From contig JASHUF010000349.1 of assembly GCA_030040175.1 (NCBI GenBank), forward strand, positions 1 to 6,374: a DNA stretch of 6,374 bases, given 5' to 3'. The notes below the pieces were generated by a model that worked only from the letters and a program-made list of their open reading frames with translations, was not told where the DNA came from and searched no databases. This document shows positions 5,903 to 6,374 of the stretch, piece after piece. This stretch comes from Acidobacteriaceae bacterium. GTDB taxonomy: Bacteria; Acidobacteriota; Terriglobia; Terriglobales; Acidobacteriaceae. Position 1 is the first letter of the stretch; every line of letters begins with the position of its first letter. The position numbers and the translations under genes are program-made.

Positions 5903-6374
5903 ATGAGCGAAACCCACCTGACAACTTCCGGAGTTGTTCCCCAGGCGGCCTATTCCGATAAAGGTCTGGTCTTTGCGCGCCGGTTTTCGACGCCCGCCAT
6001 CTCGCCGTTTGACGAGGTGCAGTGGGAGCGGCGGACGGCGTCCATCACCGACGCCAAGGGCAACACCATCTTCGAGCAGAAGGACGTGGAGGTGCCGTCC
6101 GACTGGTCGATGACGGCCACCAACATCGTGGCCTCGAAGTACCTGCACGGGCAGATGGGAACGCCGGAGCGCGAGACAGGGGTGCGGCAGCTGGTGAGCC
6201 GCGTGGCAGAGACCATCCGCGACTGGGGCGCGCGGGGCGGCTATTTTGCTTCCGAGCAGGATGCGGGCATCTTTCACGACGAACTGGCGCACCTGCTGCT
6301 CACGCAGAAGGCGGCGTTTAATTCGCCGGTGTGGTTCAACGTGGGCTGCGATCGCCTCGAGCCGAATTCCGACG
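5903..6374 (+). CDS. nrdJ: Adenosylcobalamin-dependent ribonucleotide reductase, class II (N-terminal part)
   Basis: Reduces ribonucleotides to deoxyribonucleotides using a radical generated from adenosylcobalamin, without needing oxygen; cytoplasmic. The frame is open from the ATG at 5903 to the window edge, giving 157 residues, and continues beyond it. Family signals: the N-terminal segment around 37-60 (FDEVQWERRTASITDAKG), WSMTATNIVASKY near 70-82, a GGYF turn (112-115), and FNSPVWFNVG (139-148), the N-terminal signature of class II reductases. The catalytic cysteines and the glycyl/cysteinyl core lie outside the window. The ATG is preceded by GAGAGGA (5892-5898), 4 nt away. A TTG at 5864 with a stronger GGAGGAG would add 13 residues (starting at an in-frame open stretch after TAA 5807-5809), and is an alternative start. 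It has its own promoter and a long structured leader, so expression is probably regulated at the RNA level. Confidence 0.92.
   Translation, partial: MSETHLTTSGVVPQAAYSDKGLVFARRFSTPAISPFDEVQWERRTASITDAKGNTIFEQKDVEVPSDWSMTATNIVASKYLHGQMGTPERETGVRQLVSRVAETIRDWGARGGYFASEQDAGIFHDELAHLLLTQKAAFNSPVWFNVGCDRLEPNSD

Overview
The window looks like chromosomal DNA from a GC-rich bacterium (GC estimated by eye at a little over 60%), most likely a member of the Acidobacteriota. Three things point that way: an Oar-like TonB-dependent outer-membrane receptor of the kind expanded in that phylum, a divergent membrane-bound pyrophosphatase, and intergenic hairpins with GGGGCTAAAGCCCC-type cores that I recall as common between acidobacterial genes. 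The assignment is an inference; no rRNA or other phylogenetic marker is present.

Layout, all genes on the + strand: (1) positions 2-2368 hold the C-terminal 788 residues of a TonB-dependent receptor whose 5' end lies outside the window. (2) Positions 2369-2761 are intergenic. They contain a compact 136-bp element bounded by near-perfect 16-bp inverted repeats (2371-2506), with nested hairpins and a terminator-like stem inside, followed by the leader of the next gene. (3) Positions 2762-5344 encode an 860-residue membrane-bound, ion-pumping pyrophosphatase of a divergent type. (4) Positions 5345-5902 are a 558-bp intergenic region with a GC-rich hairpin after the pyrophosphatase, a well-formed sigma70-type promoter (TTGACA-N17-TATTTT) and a leader of about 200 nt. 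(5) From 5903 to the window edge runs the N-terminal 157 residues of a class II, adenosylcobalamin-dependent ribonucleotide reductase (nrdJ).

The genes do not form an obvious operon, since both gaps are long and hold structured DNA. The pyrophosphatase would couple hydrolysis of biosynthetic pyrophosphate to cation export across the inner membrane. The reductase supplies deoxyribonucleotides independently of oxygen. The receptor is an outer-membrane uptake or binding protein of unknown ligand.

The most interesting part is the nrdJ leader. It can fold into an intrinsic terminator (5748-5781), which competes with an upstream strand that would form an antiterminator (5697-5702 with 5747-5752). 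Further down, a second hairpin overlaps a perfect GGAGGAG ribosome-binding sequence. This is the layout of a riboswitch or attenuator, but I could not find the conserved core of the cobalamin riboswitch in it, so its class is open.
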